Below, in pieces: positions 58,588 to 64,000 of a stretch of DNA of 64,000 nucleotides; position 1 is the first letter of the stretch, and each line of letters begins with the position of its first letter. Source of the DNA: Mortierella sp. BCC40632 (taxonomy: Eukaryota > Mortierellomycota > Mortierellomycetes > Mortierellales > Mortierellaceae). The DNA lies in contig WAEK01000001.1 of the NCBI GenBank assembly GCA_011634665.1, positions 2,540,001 through 2,604,000 of the forward strand. The letters run 5' to 3'. The notes beneath the pieces were generated by a model that saw only the letters and a program-made list of their open reading frames with translations, had not been told where the DNA came from and ran no database searches. The position numbers and the translations under genes were made by a program.

Positions 58588-60144
58588 TGCTGTTGCTAAT
58601 CCTTCTCTTTCTCTCTCCCTGGGCGGGTGCCTTTGTGCTCATTCTCTTTTGGCTTTTTCCGCTCCTCCCCCCTTGCCTGGTCGATCCGTGGACTCCTGAT
58701 TTGCATTTGCCCCATTCGACGACCCTTTCACTTTTCGTTGTCTGTGAGAGAGAGAGAGAGTGAGTGAGTGAATGAGAGAAAGAAAGAGTGAGTGAGAGTG
58801 AGAGAGTGAGTGAGTGTGAGTGTGAGTGTGAGCGTGTGTTTGTCTAGTCCGCTGTTGCTGTTGGTGCTTGCTGCTGCTGCTGTTGGTGCTTCTGTTGCAA
58901 TATCTGCCTCTGCCCGTTGCTCTCTCTTTCTCTCTTTCACTTTCTCTCTCTTTCTCTTTCTCTCGCTCACTCTCGCTCACTCTCTCTCTCACTCGCCGCT
59001 CTTCCTTTTTTTCCACTCCATCCGATTCTCCATCATTCCCACATGACCATTCGTTCGTTTTTTGATCCTCGACCTTTAATTTTTTTTTTTTTTCTCTCGC
59101 TTTTCTTTTTTCTCTCTTCTCTCTCTCTCTCTTCTCTCTCTTCTCTCCCGTCTTGCCTCCGCCTCCTCTCTCTTTTCTCTTTTTCGCCTGGACGACGAGT
59201 TGCCGGTGTTGTGCACTTGCCAAAAAGACGCACCACCACCGCCACCACCACCACCACCGCCACTACCACCGACCCTGGCACGGCGCTTTTCGCCCCCTTT
59301 TCGGGATCAGCTCTCCCCATCCATTTTCTCTTTGATTTTCTTTTTCAGGATCCGGTCCTTTTTATTGACCCTTTTCTTCCTCGGCTCCCAGCTTTTCCTG
59401 CTTTACCTTTGTCTCTTCTCTATTTTTCTCTCTTTTCTCTTCGCTCTCTCTCTTCTCTTATCGCTTCTCTCTCTCTCTCTCACTCATCGCCATTACCACG
59501 CACGGTCTCTTGCACGCTACCCCTTTGTCCTTTATCCTCCTTTGCTCTTGGCTCCATTCATTCCCTCAATTACATCATGATCAAAAAAAGCTCAAGGCTC
59601 ATGCAAACCCCTTTTTTTTTCTCTCTCTCTCCCTGGAAAAAGGAAAACCAGCACACCGCCTCTCTTCCCCCCTCTCACTTTGTCCCCGCCCGATCCAGCC
59701 TCTTTCAGGACAAGATGACGCCCGAATGCGTTAGTTCTACACACAGGAATGGAATGTCGCTCAGTCCTGAAGAAGAAGCTGCAACTGTCGATGGAACTGC
59801 ATTTGCCGATCCGGAATCTTTTTTAATATTCTTTTTCGATCTCGACCTGGAAGAGGGAGAAAAGTCTGTTCGCATCAGACTTGCATACCCTGCCCTGCAT
59901 ACCTTTCTTTCTTTGACAGGACATGGCTATTTTCTTTCTTTATACTTTCTCTCTCTCTCGCTCCACACACACCACCACCACCACCACTTTTCCCTTTGAC
60001 TAAGAAAAAAGAAGAAATGACCAGGGCACTAGAAATGAACCTGCTTCTATAATTGGGGGGTTTTTTTTTTCTGTGTGTGTTGGGTGGTTATAAACCCCTG
60101 TTCTCTTTCAATCATTATTTTTTTAAAAAAAAACCCCATGTTAG
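57761..60144. other. Intergenic and 5' region of the BAR-SH3 gene
   Basis: After the Rab stop come (CT)n and an AATAAAA signal (57905-57911). Then (CA)n/(CT)n at 58084-58147, (TG)15 at 58553-58582 and GAGT/GTGTGA repeats at 58755-58835. Pyrimidine-rich DNA with (CAC)n near 59231-59260 follows. The first exon or exons of the BAR-SH3 gene must lie in the last part. One candidate is ATG at 59715, coding MTPEC and ending at a GTTAGT donor in the right phase, but I cannot confirm it. Confidence 0.45.
58084..58147. repeat. (CA)n(CT)n compound microsatellite
   Basis: About 23 bases of CA followed by about 41 bases of CT, without interruption. Confidence 0.9.
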
Positions 60145-60320
60145 TGGACGGGCGACAAGAAGAGCAAGTCGAAGGGTCGCATGGACGAAGACTTTAACAG
60201 CCTCGTGAATGAAACAGAGGCCAAGCGAGTCGCTCTTGACAAGGTGAGCGACGCCTCCCAAGCGTATCTCAAGGCAATCAGTAAGTGGCAAATCCTTTTC
60301 TCTTTTCACACACACACACA

Positions 60321-60354
<34 letters not shown>

Positions 60355-61977
60355 TTCACTCTTTATTATTATTATTTTGTTCACCCGACCCTACCCTCCC
60401 CACTTTATATGACGAGACGACTCGGATATCTTTCCTTCCTTATCGCGGGTTTGTCCTCCAGAACTTGTCTTGTGTTCACGCTTTGTGGACAAAGGAAGAG
60501 AGAGAGCGCGAAAGAGAGAGAGAGAGAGTGTGTGTGTGTGGGGTTCCTGTAATGTTGACCATGCTAGAGGAGAGTCTAGCCTGGCATGGCGTGATGTAAC
60601 ACGTACCGTCGGGCACGTTTGCCCCACATGTCCTCTCCCCCTAGCTTTTTTTTTTTTTTTTTTTGCTTGACGCCCCTCTCTTCTGAAAAAAAAAAAGAGA
60701 CCCTTTATCGCAACACAATGCTTGGGTCGTTGAACAACAACAACAACAACAAAACCAGGGTCCCCAAAAGCATTTTTTTTTTTTTGTGATAGTGCCCAAT
60801 TGGCGCCTTTTAAGCGTGGATTGCGGGAATGAGAGAGAGAGAGAGAGAGAGAGGGAGAGGAAAAATGACACTTGGGGCGTGCAAAGAGCATATTTCTAGA
60901 CGCGACTGAGCCAGCGTTCGTGTTCTTTCATTTCTCTGTTCTATAATTAACGTCCGCTACTTCGGCGGAGAGGAAGGGAAGAGTAGGAGGAGGGAGAGAG
61001 GGACCCAGGGTAGAGAAGAAAAGAGGGACCCTTCCTCTTCTTCCCCACCATTCCAATACTGTTCTCAAGGGAGAGAGAGAGAGAGAGAGAGGCCTGGATA
61101 TTTCCGAGGATTGTGAATGGTGCTGTTCTGGTTTGGCGGGATTGGAGAAAGGGAGGTTAGGTTGGGAACTGAGTGTACATTCAGTCTCCTTTTTTTTATT
61201 TTTTTTTTTTACTCGGACGGTGAGAATGTAAAGGATGGAATGTGGAGATTTTCTTTCTATAATTATCATTTGGCGACGAACAGGGCAGAAGGAGAGTGAG
61301 TGAGAGAGTGAATCCGACCGAGAGAGAGGGAGAAACACAAGTGGGATTAGCTGAGTAAAGACAAAGAAAGAAAGAAAGAAAAAAAGAAAAGGATGAATCA
61401 ATGGTTGAATGAGAAAGAGAAAAAGAGAGAGCGCGAGAGAGAGAAAAAAAAAGATAAAAAAAAAAAGTGAGCCAACATGTTGTAGGAAGAGAGAGAGAGA
61501 GAAAAAAAAAAAAAAAAAAAAAGTGACGGGAACAACAGGACCACTCCTCTGTGGAAAAGAGAGAGAGAGAGAGAGAGAGAGAAAAAAAAAAAAGGCACGG
61601 GTCCTGTGTGTGGTGATCTGCTTAATGGGCATTGTGTGGAAAAGTCTGTCCCTGTCCCTGTCTGGTGTCTGATAAAAGGGCTGGTGAGAGCCAGTCAGGT
61701 ACATCAGGTACAGAGAGGAAAAAAAAAAAGTCAAGTCAGGAGAATGAGATTGGCGGTCACAAGTAGCCCTGTCTTGTCCGAGCCCATTCCACGTCCCCGT
61801 TTTTTTTTTCGTCTCGCTCGTCTCATCAGCATCCACTCTTCTCTCTTGCTCTCCCCGCCTGGATTGATATCCCATCATCAGCCCTGAAAATCACACGCGC
61901 TCTCTGTGCACGGAGAATGAGATTGGCGGTCACAAGGAGCCCTCTCTCTCTCTCTCTCTCTTTCATACACACACACA

Positions 61978-62033
<56 letters not shown>

Positions 62034-64000
62034 CTTGTCTTTCCCGCCATTTTTTTTTGGTTTTTCTTCTTCTTTCTCCTCTCCCACAGATGCACCTACA
62101 AAGTTTATTTGTTCCAAAGGAAGAACTGCGCGACCTTATTTGCTAACCTCTTACCCCTCTCTTTTACCCCTCTCTCTCCTCCTCCTCCTTCTCTTCCTCC
62201 TCTTTCCCGCTGCTCCTATAGGCAAACGTATTGAGGGCGACAACAAGCACAAGGGTCTCGCCATCGAGACATTTGGCGCAAGCATGTCCTCCCAGAGCTA
62301 CTCTATCCGGGAGGGTTCTTCTTACCGTATCGCTCTCCAGCGACTGGGAGATGCACATCAAAACATCGGTGTTGCTCAAGCAGAGTTGGTACATACCCGC
62401 CCTTCCCATTCCTTGGTTGATTCATGTACTTATTCTTGACAAAAAAAAAGTCGTCTAACATGATTACTGTTGATGACTTTTCTTACCAATTTCCTCTGTT
62501 AGATCTCTCGATTCAACAATACGTACTTGGACAATGTTGAAAAGTCACAGGCCCAGATGAAAGAATATCAGGTAAGCGATAGTACACTCAAAGGATAAAG
62601 GATAGGGAGATTTGTAACAAGGATGACAACAAGGTATGATACTCACAATTTCCACCTTCCTCCCCCTGCTTTGTAGGCCCTGCAAAAGAAGCTAACATCG
62701 CGACGTCAGGACTATGACGCCAAGCTATCCAAGGTCCAAAAGGCTAAAAAGGAAAAGCCAGAGTGGGAAGAGGAGATGCAGGCTTCAAAATGCAAATATG
62801 AAGAAACAAGGGACAACCTTCTCAACTTGATGACGGCCATCAACGAGTCGCAGGTAGGTAGAACTCTCTCTCTCTCTCTCTGGATAGAGCCGAGTCACTG
62901 GATCAGAAAAGGACACCGACCTAACAGGATACTATTCTTTTTCTATTTTCCTCTCTCTCTCCTTCTCTATCTCTCTCTCTTGGATATCTAGGACGACAGC
63001 TTGATCAGTCTCAAGGCATACCATGAAGCACAGCTCACTTATGCGCGCAAAATGGTAGAAATCTTGGAAGCGATTCCTGAAAACGCCTTTGCCGTTTCAC
63101 CCAATGGCTCCCGAGCATCCTTGTACAATGGCAATGGCGGCCATGCAAAACTGAGCCGCCAGAGCTCTAACGATCCCGATGAAGTTCACTCGAATCACTC
63201 GGACGACCAGTCCAGCACCCATTCTTCTACAGGACGCGGCCAACTCGACCGAGCACTCTCTAGTACTGACCTAAGACGACACAATACCAGTCATCATCAC
63301 GAGCTGACCCGATCCATGTCCCACCTCACACCAAGCACAACTCAAACCAGAAAGAACAGCGGCGGGGGCGGTAGTGGCAGCGGCGGGGGCGGTGGGAAAA
63401 CAAATGGCTTCATGGCTCCACCACCTCCTCCTGTTCCTCAGGGCCGCGGGCGAGCTCAGAAACAAGTGCGTGCCCTATTCAACTTTGATGCGACAGCAGA
63501 AGGAGAACTGTCGATGCAAAAAGGCGACATTATCACCATTATCGAGGAGATTGACGAGGGCTGGTGGGAGGGCGAGCTGGTGGATGCGAATGGCGTGCGG
63601 TACACAGGCATGTTCCCTTCGAATTACTGCGAAGTGGTCATGAGCGAGACAGGTTCGACCCATCGTCAAGGATCGATCAACTCGACCTCTTCCGACCCAG
63701 GACGTTATTTGGATGAAGACGAGGCGGCCTACTATGAACGCGAGTCCGAACCCACAATCCACTATGATGAGCCAGAAGAAGAAATCGTTCATGTCCCTGT
63801 CGCACGGAGAGCTCCACCACCCCCCGCACGACAGCCATCATTTGCTCCGTCATCCTATCCAAATGGCAATACGATGAATGGACACCTCCATCATGCGAAT
63901 GGAAGCAGTGCTCCTCTGACAGTGCCCCCTGCAGCTGTGGCGCGTGCAACTCCGCCACAGAGTCGACCCACGTCGACCATGTCTCTGTCCAACAGGGCGT
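60145..64000 (+). CDS. BAR-SH3 domain protein, 5' exon unresolved, 3' end beyond window
   Basis: Confirmed exons are 60145-60280, 62222-62388, 62503-62571, 62677-62853 and 62992 to the window edge, all in frame. The first begins after TTAG with WTGDKKSKSKGRMDEDFN. Residues encoded by the first exons form a BAR domain of three long helices (NETEAKRVALDKVSDASQAY; YRIALQRLGDAHQNIGVAQAE; RRQDYDAKLSKVQKAKKEK; LKAYHEAQLTYARKMVEIL). A Ser/His-rich linker, a Gly run and PPPPPVPQGRG follow. The SH3 domain then reads RALFNFDATAEGELSMQKGD, DEGWWEGEL and GMFPSNYCEV. The tail is acidic and Pro-rich. BAR domains bend membranes and SH3 domains recruit Pro-rich partners, so a role in endocytosis or endosomal tubulation is likely. 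The N-terminal exon was not found with certainty. Confidence 0.88.
60281..62221 (+). other. 1.94-kb intron of the BAR-SH3 gene
   Basis: Donor GTAAGTGG, acceptor CTCCTATAG, splitting a Ser codon; both flanking exons belong to the BAR domain. It contains many GA/CT and A/T runs and a duplicated 30-base segment (61741-61770 and 61914-61943). No inner exon recognised. Confidence 0.75.
61741..61943. repeat. 30-bp direct repeat pair, 173 bp apart
   Basis: AGAATGAGATTGGCGGTCAC followed by AAGTAGCCCT at 61741-61770 recurs at 61914-61943 with one change (AAGGAGCCCT). The sequence is not simple repeat and lies in the large intron of the BAR-SH3 gene. Confidence 0.85.

Noticed and set aside
61168..61185. 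Imperfect palindrome ACTGAGTGTACATTCAGT
   Set aside because: A single 18-base near-palindrome in a large intron is expected by chance and has no partner site nearby.

Overview
This window is nuclear DNA of an early-diverging filamentous fungus. My best guess is Mucoromycota, probably Mortierellales or a relative, but this rests on gene style and no phylogeny was run. Genes are split by many GT-AG introns. There is a sterol pathway gene, an Nst1-type protein and a Ypt52-type Rab. Intergenic DNA and introns are full of (CT)n/(GA)n microsatellites and A/T homopolymers of 15-40 bases. There is no operon, CRISPR, tRNA or rRNA that I can support.

Layout, left to right. 1-1996 (-): a poorly resolved, Pro/Ser-rich protein with predicted membrane segments, cut by the window edge. 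4496-6410 (-): a two-exon coiled-coil protein whose C-terminus resembles the GrpE beta-wing. It is divergent from 8023-10247 (+), an HSPA12-type Hsp70-like ATPase. 10959-15258 (+): a five-exon TMF1/Sgm1-type golgin. 15645-22414: three copies of a family of 57-71 residue proteins, two on - and one on +, each with a TATAAATA box. Between the last two lies about 4.6 kb with only weak, relic-like coding traces. 23272-25027 (-): ribosomal protein eS19. 27145-28026 (+): a secreted protein with LPAG repeats. 28653-about 32830 (-): a WDR26/Gid7-like WD40 protein with a 1.7-kb intron. 34617-36354 (-): a sugar transporter.

36932-39456 (-): mitochondrial succinyl-CoA ligase alpha subunit, with a GC-AG intron, head-to-head with 40338-40763 (+), the ATP synthase inhibitor IF1. 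41861-47182 (+): the stress-response protein Nst1 in six exons. 48225-51408 (-): lanosterol synthase. 52405-54847 (-): splicing factor SMU1, with a second GC-AG intron. 55349-57760 (+): a Rab5/Ypt52-type GTPase with an acidic insert and a 1.26-kb first intron. 60145-64000 (+, running off the edge): a BAR-SH3 protein with a 1.9-kb intron.

Most genes are conserved housekeeping genes of membrane traffic (TMF1, Rab5, BAR-SH3), mitochondria (LSC1, IF1), sterol synthesis, splicing and translation. The points that look new are the head-to-head Hsp70-like/GrpE-like pair and the local family of tiny TATA-driven proteins. Exon borders below were worked out by hand from splice consensus, reading phase and family similarity. 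Two genes (sugar transporter and lanosterol synthase) do not splice in frame under canonical rules, and this is stated.
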